From an uncultured Bacilli bacterium (GTDB lineage Bacteria; Bacillota_I; Bacilli_A; RF39; UBA660), in the NCBI GenBank assembly GCA_944333305.1, contig CALVKV010000024.1, forward strand, positions 1-15,218: DNA of 15,218 nt. Reading direction: 5' to 3'. Shown one piece after another: positions 7,525 to 14,637 of the stretch (positions are counted from its first letter, which is position 1; each line of letters begins with the position of its first letter). The notes below the pieces were generated by a model that saw only the letters and a program-made list of their open reading frames with translations, did no database searches and had not been told where the DNA came from. A program made the position numbers and the translations under genes.

Positions 7525-7553
7525 ATTATATATCATAAACATTTGTTTGTAAA
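7525..7553 (-). promoter_or_regulatory. SigA-type promoter of the HD-tmk-DUF421-GHL10 group
   Basis: Minus strand TTTACA (7553-7548, 5/6), 17-base spacer, TATAAT (7530-7525, 6/6). The -10 box contains the TAA stop of hemW, so the promoter is embedded in the end of the upstream gene. It allows the four downstream genes to be expressed apart from hemW. Confidence 0.7.
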
Positions 7554-8650
7554 GTCTCTAAGAACTTTAATATAACTTCATCTAAAACATAAAAGTATTC
7601 TTCTCTTACTTTTAAATAATTAGAAGTTTCTTCTAATATATTATTATTAACTAATAATTTATAATTAAATATCTCTTCTATATTTATATTATACTTATTC
7701 TTAAAATTATTTTTATTAATTCCCATATTAGTTCTAAAGCCTAACATAATTTCATAAAAGATTTTATCTTTAATAGTAACTATATCTTTATCTATAATAG
7801 TTTTACCACCAATATAATTAGTAATACTTCTAGTATTAGAGTATCTTATATTATCTATATAAGAACTAGCTCCTACTCCAAAGCCATAATATTCTAAATT
7901 ATACCAATATTTTAAATTATGCTTAGAGGAAAAATTAGGCTTAGCAAAATTAGATATTTCATAATGAATATAACCATTATCTTTTAATGTTTTAGAAATA
8001 AAATCATACATACATCTATCTAAAGATTTATCTATATTTTCAATACCATTTAACTTTAATTTCGTATTATCTTCAATAATCAAAGAATAAGTAGAGATAT
8101 GAGGAACATCTAATGACAATAAAAAATCTATATCTTTTTTTAAATCATTTAAAGTTTCTCCTTCAATTGCATATATTAAATCTACATTTATATTAGTAAT
8201 ACCAATATTCTTTAAATTATTTATACATTTTATAACAACATCTTTACTGGTTCTTCTTTCCAGTATATCTTGTAAATTTTCATTAATAGTCTCAACACCA
8301 AGACTAACTCTGTTAACCCTAAAGTCTTTAAGTAGTTTAATCTTATCCAAACTTAAACTATCAGCATTAGTTTCCATAGTAATCTCACAATCTTTACTTA
8401 GATTAAAAACACTAATAATATTAAAGAGTTTCTTTAGTTCATCAATACTAAGACTACTAGGGGTACCTCCTCCTATATATAAAGAAGTAATAACTTCACC
8501 TTTATAGTTAACTTTAATTTCTTTTTCTAAGGCATCCAAATATTTACTAACATATTCTTTATTATAAAAAACTTTACAGAAATCACAATATGCACAAATA
8601 TAATTACAAAAAGGAATATGTATATAAACTGCATCTAATTTACTAGACAT
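7526..8650 (-). CDS. hemW: HemW-type radical SAM protein (heme chaperone family)
   Basis: Radical SAM protein related to coproporphyrinogen dehydrogenase HemN but of the HemW branch, a heme-binding protein thought to deliver heme to respiratory enzymes. Residues 15-25 hold the CxxxCxxC iron-sulphur motif (CNYICAYCDFC), with a fourth Cys three residues on; GGGTPS is at 60-65, METNADS and RVSLGVET follow, and the family's GFGVGASSY segment is near 255. The C-terminal HemN-type domain is present. ATG 8650 is chosen: CTAGGTGA stands 5-6 bases before it, whereas the in-frame GTG at 8659 lies inside that ribosome site. This gives 374 residues, the normal length. Heme synthesis or respiration genes are not in the window, so the chaperone role here is from family knowledge. 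It follows the terminator of the exported-protein gene; no strong promoter of its own was found. Confidence 0.93.
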   Translation of the reverse strand: MSSKLDAVYIHIPFCNYICAYCDFCKVFYNKEYVSKYLDALEKEIKVNYKGEVITSLYIGGGTPSSLSIDELKKLFNIISVFNLSKDCEITMETNADSLSLDKIKLLKDFRVNRVSLGVETINENLQDILERRTSKDVVIKCINNLKNIGITNINVDLIYAIEGETLNDLKKDIDFLLSLDVPHISTYSLIIEDNTKLKLNGIENIDKSLDRCMYDFISKTLKDNGYIHYEISNFAKPNFSSKHNLKYWYNLEYYGFGVGASSYIDNIRYSNTRSITNYIGGKTIIDKDIVTIKDKIFYEIMLGFRTNMGINKNNFKNKYNINIEEIFNYKLLVNNNILEETSNYLKVREEYFYVLDEVILKFLETLQTNVYDI

Positions 8651-8659
8651 AAACTTCAC
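8651..8659 (-). promoter_or_regulatory. ribosome binding site deciding the hemW start
   Basis: AGGTGA with ATG 8650 at normal distance; the GTG within it is in frame but would have no ribosome site. Confidence 0.7.
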
Positions 8660-8680
8660 CTAGTAATAGAATACTTTAAA

Positions 8681-8710
8681 AAAGAAAAAGAAGCAAGGAA
8701 ATTACTTCTT
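8681..8710 (-). terminator. intrinsic terminator of the exported-protein gene
   Basis: Minus strand AAGAAGTAA (8710-8702), loop TTTCC, TTGCTTCTT (8696-8688): 9 bp with one T-G wobble, then a T-rich tail. The first arm covers the stop codon of the gene. Confidence 0.8.
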
Positions 8711-10541
8711 AGTTAAGTTCTATACTAAAAGGATTTTGTAGAGTTCCGTTCCCTCCAGTTATAATGACATTTGATTTAAGATTCAAGGAAGGCTTGATAC
8801 CATATGATATATTTAAAGCAATACTAGGTATATTACTGGTAGTTTCTATAAAACGTATACTCGTAGTTGTATATGGTGTTAGAGTAAAATGGTTTATATT
8901 ATTAGTAGAACGATTAAACTGTCCAGCCATTAATTCACCCAACCTTAGTAACCCTACTTTTGCATGAGTTATAGATGTTGTATAATCTGACATATTTATA
9001 TCTCTATATTTAGCTAATCTATAACTTTGGCTATATGCTACTGTTCCTAAATACCAAGTAGTATCATCTTCAATCATATTAGCTTGTTCACTAGTTAAAT
9101 AATTACTACTATCTAAATATTCTCCATTAAGAAAACTTCCTATTGTATTTGTACTTGAATAATTTACTGAATCTCCAAATTGTAATGTTTTAAACGTTCC
9201 ATTTTCTTTTAATGGCTCAGCACTAGTTATCTTAGTTAAGCCTTCTGTCTCATGACTTACTATTCTATATAAGTTATTATCTCCTGTTCCAAAACTTATA
9301 TATTCCCCGCTGTATCTTGTATTTAATTTTACACCTTCTAAATTACTATCATTGTCTCCCATTAATCTATATGGGTTATCTTCTGTTCCATCTCCTGCTA
9401 CTATTTTAATATCGGGTTTTAAATTTATAGAGGGTCTTACGCCATAAGCACTCCCACAAAATTGAGCCGAAAGATTACCATTAGCTTGATGCATAATCCA
9501 CATATAACTTGATGAAAATGGAGTTAAAGTCCACCAAAAAAGATTATTATTTAAATATCCATTAGATAGCCCTGTCATATTATATTCATAAATATTTAAT
9601 AATCCTACGGCATCTTCTACTATCGTTCCACCTTCACTTTCACTTGGTGGTTTACTAGTATCACTCATCTGACTGGCATTCCATTTACTATCCATTTTAA
9701 TAAAAGACTCAGGATTCCTTAAATTACCAAGAAAACCATCAACAGTTGTATCATTTAACCAAGATTCTATATAACTCTCCTCAAAAGCAATACTACCATA
9801 TGGTATTGCACTTATATTCCACTGTGTCACTAGCTTTACACTATTATCACTTGCATCTATACTTACAGCTCTCCATAACTTGCCACTATACCAAATATAG
9901 TTATTTGGATTACTTCCCGTTATAAACGTTTGGTCAGTATCATCTGTATTTATATTATTTGCACTATCTGCAAGAAGAACTTCTGCTACTGTTTCTCTTG
10001 CTTGACTTACTTCTACTCTTAACTTTCCACTAAATACTTGACCTGAGTAATCTCCATCTACTTCATCAGTTATCCATAACTTTAAATTATATTCATTTGT
10101 ACTATCTCCTTCTATGGTTCCAGAGTCTAATATTCTATTTGGATTCGCTCCTATTCTAGTTAGTAATGTTGCCCCACTGTCTAATCCATTTTTATTTAAA
10201 TTATATTTTAAATACTTATCATCTATTCTAGTATCACTATCTCCTATACTATTATCATCAAAATAGATTGTATAATCTACTGCCTTATTTCCATTATTTA
10301 TTAGTTTAAAATTTGAACCTTCTAATTCTAATCCTTTTTTATCACTTATACCTATTGCACTATCTAAACTTATCCCTTCATTAGTTTCATCTAGGACTAA
10401 CTCTAACTCTCCTACTTTTACTATCTGGTCTGTTCCTGATAGTTGTGTAGAAAAGTAAGCATATGCAATAGCAAGTAGTAAGATTAATACTATTAATATA
10501 CTTATAATTATTACTGTTACTTTTTTCTTCTTATCTTTCAT
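8709..10541 (-). CDS. large exported protein with TasA-like N-terminus and two DUF6273-like domains
   Basis: Probable surface or secreted protein of 610 residues. MKDKKKK is followed by a long hydrophobic segment (8-28) ending AYAYFS, the layout of SipW-processed TasA/camelysin-type proteins or of a signal anchor. Residues about 30-180 look like the beta-rich TasA-like region (KVGELELVLDE, FKLINNGNKAVDYTIYF, LKLWITDEVDGDYSGQVFSGKLRVEV). Two tandem related domains follow, about 210-393 and 408-610. Each begins with a YIWYSGKLWRAVSI / YISFGTGDNNLYRIVSH strand pair and ends with FWWTLTPFSSS ... YGVRPSINLKPDIKIVAGDGTEDNPYRL or its partner HFTLTPYTTT ... YGIKPSLNLKSNVIITGGNGTLQNPF. This is the DUF6273-like pattern common in gut Firmicutes. 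There is no LPXTG or C-terminal anchor. ATG 10541 follows AAGGGAG at about 6 bases. The gene has a complex leader with a small ORF and terminator (see 10569-10753). Function (matrix, adhesion) is inference. Confidence 0.85.
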   Translation of the reverse strand: MKDKKKKVTVIIISILIVLILLLAIAYAYFSTQLSGTDQIVKVGELELVLDETNEGISLDSAIGISDKKGLELEGSNFKLINNGNKAVDYTIYFDDNSIGDSDTRIDDKYLKYNLNKNGLDSGATLLTRIGANPNRILDSGTIEGDSTNEYNLKLWITDEVDGDYSGQVFSGKLRVEVSQARETVAEVLLADSANNINTDDTDQTFITGSNPNNYIWYSGKLWRAVSIDASDNSVKLVTQWNISAIPYGSIAFEESYIESWLNDTTVDGFLGNLRNPESFIKMDSKWNASQMSDTSKPPSESEGGTIVEDAVGLLNIYEYNMTGLSNGYLNNNLFWWTLTPFSSSYMWIMHQANGNLSAQFCGSAYGVRPSINLKPDIKIVAGDGTEDNPYRLMGDNDSNLEGVKLNTRYSGEYISFGTGDNNLYRIVSHETEGLTKITSAEPLKENGTFKTLQFGDSVNYSSTNTIGSFLNGEYLDSSNYLTSEQANMIEDDTTWYLGTVAYSQSYRLAKYRDINMSDYTTSITHAKVGLLRLGELMAGQFNRSTNNINHFTLTPYTTTSIRFIETTSNIPSIALNISYGIKPSLNLKSNVIITGGNGTLQNPFSIELN

Positions 10542-10568
10542 AATTTACTCCCTTCATAATTACATACA

Positions 10569-10604
10569 AAAAAGAATAGAATATCTCTCTACTCTATTCT
10601 TTTT
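10569..10604 (-). terminator. hairpin terminator/attenuator in the leader of the exported-protein gene
   Basis: Arms 10569-10580 and 10593-10604 (AAAAAGAATAGA / TCTATTCTTTTT) form a 12-bp perfect stem with a 12-base loop, followed on the minus strand by a T run. It sits between the leader ORF and the ribosome site of the exported-protein gene, so it must be passed for that gene to be expressed from the upstream promoter. Confidence 0.75.
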
Positions 10605-10690
10605 ACACTATGAAAGAAAGTAATTTTATTACTTAGGCTAGGGTTAAATGACCCCCCCCAGGTAACATATTGTAAACATGTTCTTTTCAT
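10589..10690 (-). CDS. 33-residue leader ORF carrying an 8-G tract
   Basis: Small ORF upstream of the exported-protein gene. The ATG (10690-10688) has a good ribosome site, AAGAAGG (10704-10698), 7 bases ahead. It encodes MKRTCLQYVTWGGSFNPSLS followed by a 13-residue end that finishes VKRIE. No known family is recognised and there is no signal peptide. Codons 11-13 (Trp-Gly-Gly) are made by eight consecutive G. With eight G the frame reaches the TAG at 10591-10589, which lies in the loop of the terminator hairpin; with seven it would stop after 18 residues and with nine after 15. The position of the stop suggests a regulatory leader peptide more than a free-standing protein. Coding is supported by the start region only; chance cannot be excluded. 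Confidence 0.5.
   Translation of the reverse strand: MKRTCLQYVTWGGSFNPSLSNKITFFHSVKRIE
10618..10634 (-). repeat. inverted repeat in the leader
   Basis: AAGTAAT (10618-10624), 3-base loop, ATTACTT (10628-10634): perfect 7-bp hairpin within the leader ORF, followed on the minus strand by TCTTTC. It could pause transcription or act as part of an attenuator. Confidence 0.5.
10652..10659 (-). repeat. homopolymeric 8-G tract
   Basis: Eight consecutive C on the plus strand (G on the coding strand). It stands out because the flanking DNA is AT-rich; tracts of this kind are typical slippage sites. It lies within the leader ORF, codons 11-13. Confidence 0.9.
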
Positions 10691-10723
10691 AATTTTACCT
10701 TCTTTCTTTATTAATATAATTTT

Positions 10724-10753
10724 AACATAACAAATTAATTTATACTATATCAA
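10724..10753 (-). promoter_or_regulatory. possible promoter of the leader and exported-protein gene
   Basis: Minus strand TTGATA (10753-10748, 5/6), 18-base spacer, TATGTT (10729-10724, weak) preceded by TGT as an extended -10. The -35 overlaps the end of smc. It gives a leader of about 175 bases before the exported-protein start. Confidence 0.4.
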
Positions 10754-13690
10754 TTCTTCATTATTAGTTAACTTTACACTAACAAGCTTAGATACTCCTG
10801 ACTCTTGCATCGTAATACCATATAAAGTATCAGCATATTCCATCGTCTTTTTCTTATGCGTAATTATTAGAAATTGAGTCTTATTTTTATAATTAGCTAG
10901 ATACTTGCCAAATTCCATAACATTCGCTTCATCTAAAGCTGCTTCTACTTCATCAAATATACAAAAAGGTACCGTTCTAACATTTATAATTGCAAACAAT
11001 AGACTAATAGCAGTTAAAGTCTTTTCTCCTCCTGATAATAAACTAATAGTAGTTAACTTCTTACCTGGAGGACATGCAACTATTTCTATTCCTGTCGTTA
11101 AAACATCATCACTAGTTAATTTTAAATCTGCTTCTCCACCATGAAATAATGCTCTAAAGACTTCTTTAAACTCTTTTCTTATAAGCTCAAAAGTCTTTAA
11201 GAACTCTTCTTTCATAACTTCATCCATCTCATTCATTATATCAAGAAGAGTAGCAATAGCTTTAGTTAAATCTTCCTTTTGATGCAATAAGAATAAATAT
11301 CTAGTATTAACTCTTTCATACTCATCTATTGCCGCTAAATTAACCATACCAAGAGTTTTTATTTTAGCTTTATAATTACTAACTCTACTTCTAGCTTCCG
11401 CTTCTTCTACTTCTAACTCATAATCACGTCTTGCCTTCTCATAAGTAATAGAATATTCACTACTCAAAGTATTAAGTAAATTATCAAGTTTTACATCAAT
11501 TTCCTTAAGTTTAAGTTCTAAACCATTTCTCTTTTCTTCATACTTCCTAATTAAATTATTCTTATATTTACTTTTCTCTTCATCAATTTCTATTTCTTCT
11601 TTTAATGCTTTAATATCTTTCTTAAGAGTATTTATTTTAAGTTCTAACTTTTCCTTATAACTACCTACATCATAGAACCTATTAATTAACTCTTCTTCCT
11701 TAGAATCTAATAAATCATCACTAGACTCTAAATTATCAATATTATCACTAAGACTACTAAGAGCATCTTTATTATTTATAAGGTCATGATTCTTATTAGT
11801 AACATCATCAATTAAAAGACGCAACTCTTTTTCTTTAAGATAAATCTTATCTTCTAATTTTCTTATATCATCTTTAATATCATTAATATCTATTGTTATT
11901 TTTTTATTTGCTTCTTCTAAACTACTAATTATATTTATATGATTAGTTATCTCTTGATTAATCATAACAGCACTTCTACCCTTATAATTAGCACCACCTG
12001 TTAAAGAACCACCTACATTAATAACATCACCTGAAAGAGTAATAACTTTATAACGTCTTTCTATTTTTTTACTTATTCTTAAAGCACTATCTAAATCGTC
12101 TGCAATTATTACAAGTCCTAATTGATTATATATAATATTTTTATACATTTTATCTGTTGTAACTAAGTCTGCTAATACCCCAATATAACCTTCTATTCCT
12201 TCTAAAAGCATCTTAGTATTATCATCTATATATCGTCTTTTAATAACATTAATAGGAAAGAAAGTAGCCCGTCCCAGATTATCATGCTTTAAATATCTAA
12301 TCGCTTCCTTAGCACTTTCTTCATCCTTAACAATAATAAAGTTTTTACTACTAGCAATAGCAACATCTAAACATCTTACATACTCATCTTTGATCTTAAC
12401 AACATTACCAATAATGTCATAAATACCCTGTAATGTTTTTGAATCTAATATTTTTCTAACAGCATTAGGTAAATTACTACCACGTTCTGCTTCTAATTTT
12501 AATAAATCTACTTTATGTCTGTAACTTAAAATATCTCTATCTTGTTTACTATACGTCTGTTCATAATCTTTTAATGTTAATTTCAAACCCTTAAGGTTAT
12601 TTTTACTAGAGCTAATATCTTCATTCATATTAGAAATATCCTGATTTTTGATATTTATCTCACTAGTCAAAACACTAATTTCTTTACTAATTTTACCCTT
12701 TTCTTCTATAAGTGCTCTAAGTTCTTCTTCTTTAGAATCAACATCTTTATTTTTCCGCTGTTCTTTTAAAATATTCAACTGAACATTTAAACTACCAATT
12801 TCTTCAGTTTTTTCTAACAATTCCTTTTGTGTAAATTCCAAATCTTTCTCTAAATTAAATAAATCTGTTTTCTTCTTTAAAGAAATACCACTATCAGTAT
12901 TAGTAGTACTTTCTAAATCAAGTATCTCTTTATCTAAAGTATCTTTTTCTTTCTTTAATATTTCTTCATTAGTAGATAAATTATATATATCATATGCTAT
13001 TAAAGCTATTTCAAGAGTCTCTAACTCTTCTTTTAATCTTTTATACTCCAAAGCTTTCTCACTTTGTTCTTTTAACGGTTTTACTTGAATCTCTAATTCA
13101 CTTATTATATCTTCTACTCTGTCAAGTGCATCATTTGTCTTATCTAATTTCCTTAAAGCTTCTTCTTTACGTTTTTTATATTTTAAAATACCCGCTGCTT
13201 CTTCAAATACTAATCTTCTATCATCATTACTTTCACTAATAATCTTAGAAACTTCTCCTTGAGAAATAATATTAAAAGATTCTTTACCTACACCACTGTC
13301 TAAGAATAGATTAATAATATCCTTTAGTCTGCATTTATTATTATTAATAAAATACTCGTTTTCTCCACTTCGATAAACACGCCTCTTTACGCTCACTTCA
13401 CTATATTCTACATTTAAATAATGATCGCTATTATCAAAAACAAGTTCTACACTAGCGACGTTTTTAGCTTTCCTAGAGGCACTTCCTGCAAATATTACAT
13501 CACTCATACCTCCGTCACCACGTAAATTTTTAACTGATTGTTCTCCTAATACCCAACGAACAGCATCGACAATATTACTTTTGCCACTACCATTAGGTCC
13601 CACAATACAAGTGACATCATCATCTAATTTTATTTCCATTTTATCAGCGAAAGATTTAAAACCATTAGTTACAATTTCTTTCAAGTACAT
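10745..13690 (-). CDS. smc: chromosome segregation ATPase SMC, short-arm form
   Basis: SMC protein that, with ScpA and ScpB, organises and segregates the chromosome. N-terminal head with Walker A GPNGSGKSN (31-39) and the QGEVSKI region (144-150); first coiled coil about 165-410; hinge about 418-566, ending in the GGSLTGG loop (560-566); second coiled coil about 570-780; C-terminal head with signature LSGGEK (885-890) and Walker B CIFDEVEAALDEAN (910-923), then the ITHKKKTME switch region (943-951). All ATPase motifs are intact. At 981 residues it is about 200 shorter than typical bacterial SMC (about 1,180), the loss being shared by both arms. ATG 13690 follows GGTG weakly. The gene stands alone: rnc and ftsY, its usual neighbours, are absent. 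A SigA-type promoter lies upstream. RecN and SbcC are excluded by the hinge and head motifs. Confidence 0.96.
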   Translation of the reverse strand: MYLKEIVTNGFKSFADKMEIKLDDDVTCIVGPNGSGKSNIVDAVRWVLGEQSVKNLRGDGGMSDVIFAGSASRKAKNVASVELVFDNSDHYLNVEYSEVSVKRRVYRSGENEYFINNNKCRLKDIINLFLDSGVGKESFNIISQGEVSKIISESNDDRRLVFEEAAGILKYKKRKEEALRKLDKTNDALDRVEDIISELEIQVKPLKEQSEKALEYKRLKEELETLEIALIAYDIYNLSTNEEILKKEKDTLDKEILDLESTTNTDSGISLKKKTDLFNLEKDLEFTQKELLEKTEEIGSLNVQLNILKEQRKNKDVDSKEEELRALIEEKGKISKEISVLTSEINIKNQDISNMNEDISSSKNNLKGLKLTLKDYEQTYSKQDRDILSYRHKVDLLKLEAERGSNLPNAVRKILDSKTLQGIYDIIGNVVKIKDEYVRCLDVAIASSKNFIIVKDEESAKEAIRYLKHDNLGRATFFPINVIKRRYIDDNTKMLLEGIEGYIGVLADLVTTDKMYKNIIYNQLGLVIIADDLDSALRISKKIERRYKVITLSGDVINVGGSLTGGANYKGRSAVMINQEITNHINIISSLEEANKKITIDINDIKDDIRKLEDKIYLKEKELRLLIDDVTNKNHDLINNKDALSSLSDNIDNLESSDDLLDSKEEELINRFYDVGSYKEKLELKINTLKKDIKALKEEIEIDEEKSKYKNNLIRKYEEKRNGLELKLKEIDVKLDNLLNTLSSEYSITYEKARRDYELEVEEAEARSRVSNYKAKIKTLGMVNLAAIDEYERVNTRYLFLLHQKEDLTKAIATLLDIMNEMDEVMKEEFLKTFELIRKEFKEVFRALFHGGEADLKLTSDDVLTTGIEIVACPPGKKLTTISLLSGGEKTLTAISLLFAIINVRTVPFCIFDEVEAALDEANVMEFGKYLANYKNKTQFLIITHKKKTMEYADTLYGITMQESGVSKLVSVKLTNNEELI

Positions 13691-13716
13691 TTAAAACACC
13701 ACTCTTTACTCTTATA

Positions 13717-13745
13717 ATTTTATCAGAGAATATCTTTTTAGACAA
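13717..13745 (-). promoter_or_regulatory. promoter of smc
   Basis: Minus strand TTGTCT (13745-13740, 4/6), 17-base spacer, TAAAAT (13722-13717, 5/6). Confidence 0.55.
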
Positions 13746-13758
13746 GAATATTCCTTGT
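13742..13758. repeat. inverted repeat between the divergent promoters
   Basis: ACAAG (13742-13746) and CTTGT (13754-13758) around a 7-base AATATTC centre. It overlaps the -35 boxes of both the smc promoter and the kinase-like gene promoter, a place suited to an operator that controls both. Confidence 0.45.
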
Positions 13759-13783
13759 AATTTAAAGAGTTTTATGATAAAAT
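13755..13783 (+). promoter_or_regulatory. promoter of the kinase-like gene
   Basis: TTGTAA (13755-13760), 17-base spacer, TAAAAT (13778-13783) preceded by TGA as an extended -10. Confidence 0.6.
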
Positions 13784-13808
13784 ATAGGACATCAAAAGGG
13801 GGATATTT

Positions 13809-14384
13809 ATGTATTACATAGTAGATGGAGAAAAAATATTTATAGATGAAACAAAAAGGCCATTAGGTAAAGGTACCGAAGGAGTTTGTTATCAAAAAGG
13901 AAAGCAAGTTTACAAAATATACTATGAAAGTTCAATCTACGAGTTTGGTCGTAATAAAAATCTTGATCATCAATATTTAATTGGTATTCCAACAAAACAA
14001 ATAATTCTACCAAATGCCCTTATCTATCATGAAGACTATACTTATGCCGGTTATAGAGCTAGTAAAGCTAATGGTGAACAAAATGTTACTAAAAAGCAAG
14101 GAATCACTTTACTTCCTAGTGATAAGTTTATAAGTAATTTACAGATATTAGAAAATGATATGAAGATCCTTGCCTATCATTATGTTTTAGTAGCAGATGT
14201 TCAGCCTGTTAATTATTTCTTTGATCCCAAAGAGGGAATTATGAACTTAATAGATCCTGGTAGATATAGTGTTGAAAGATTTTGTCACGATGATACTAAA
14301 GAAGAAGATAGTATTTTAAAAACAAGATGCAATAAACTAAATCAAAAAACAATTAGAAGCCTTAATAACTATTTTAATTTATAA
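13809..14384 (+). CDS. small protein-kinase-like protein, C-terminus frameshifted
   Basis: Kinase-fold protein, 191 residues as read. Landmarks: glycine-rich loop LGKGTEGVCY (19-28), Lys36 in VYKIYY as the ATP-binding lysine, a catalytic-loop-like ADVQPVNYFFD (129-139) with Asp130 and Asn135 spaced as in HRDxxxxN, and IDPGRY (148-153) with Asp149 in place of DFG. The C-lobe after this is very short. The frame ends at TAA 14382-14384, but a second open frame of 57 codons follows at once with similar coding texture, so the native protein was probably about 248 residues. GGGGG (13798-13802) stands 6 bases before the ATG. The substrate is unknown. The cotJ genes downstream on the same strand, behind a terminator, raise the possibility of a coat- or sporulation-related kinase, but the promoter looks SigA-type and this is only inference. 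It could also be a small-molecule kinase of the aminoglycoside-phosphotransferase type. Confidence 0.75.
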   Translation: MYYIVDGEKIFIDETKRPLGKGTEGVCYQKGKQVYKIYYESSIYEFGRNKNLDHQYLIGIPTKQIILPNALIYHEDYTYAGYRASKANGEQNVTKKQGITLLPSDKFISNLQILENDMKILAYHYVLVADVQPVNYFFDPKEGIMNLIDPGRYSVERFCHDDTKEEDSILKTRCNKLNQKTIRSLNNYFNL

Positions 14385-14556
14385 TGATTTAGTTAAATAT
14401 AAACCTTTAAATAGTAAAGCTAAACTTCAAAGATTAAGAGACTATATCAAAAACGATAAAGATAATATGAGTTATAGCGAATATTTTAAAGAAACCTTAA
14501 AAAATTACGAAGATGCTAATACCTATTTTAAATCTTTAGGAAAATATATTAGATAA
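14383..14556 (+). pseudogene. frame-shifted C-terminal remainder of the kinase-like gene
   Basis: 57 open codons beginning NDLVKYKPLNSKAKLQRLRD and ending SLGKYIR before TAA at 14554-14556. There is no start codon with a ribosome site at its beginning. The frame is open back to 14341, so a single-base change between 14341 and 14384 would join it to the kinase-like frame. It is charged and helical as a kinase C-lobe end would be, and it ends exactly before a terminator, which supports it as the real end of the gene. Possible causes: mutation, a sequencing error, or a +1 frameshift at TTA-TAA. Confidence 0.6.
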
Positions 14557-14577
14557 GTGAGCTAAGCTCACTTTTTT
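14556..14577 (+). terminator. intrinsic terminator after the kinase-like gene
   Basis: AGTGAGC (14556-14562), loop TAA, GCTCACT (14566-14572), then a T run to 14577: a 7-bp GC-containing stem and the clearest terminator on the plus strand. It separates the kinase-like unit from the cotJ genes. Confidence 0.9.
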
Positions 14578-14637
14578 AGGTAATCGCCCTTACTTAGGTT
14601 TAAGTCTAGAATAGAATAAAAAGAAGGGAGATTCAAA

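Noticed and set aside
8764..8967. 67-codon plus-strand ORF
   Set aside because: Antisense to the DUF6273-like end of the exported-protein gene; shadow frame.
8709..10541. Diversity-generating retroelement target
   Set aside because: The domains somewhat resemble lectin-like variable proteins, but there is no template repeat or reverse transcriptase gene in the window.
10569..10744. Known riboswitch class or T-box in the leader
   Set aside because: I see no conserved core of any class I know; the hairpins are better explained as a terminator and small stem.
10905..11144. 79-codon plus-strand ORF
   Set aside because: Antisense to the conserved C-terminal head of SMC, whose motifs are intact.
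12994..13239. 81-codon plus-strand Leu-rich ORF
   Set aside because: Antisense to the SMC coiled coil; Leu richness reflects the complementary Lys/Glu codons.
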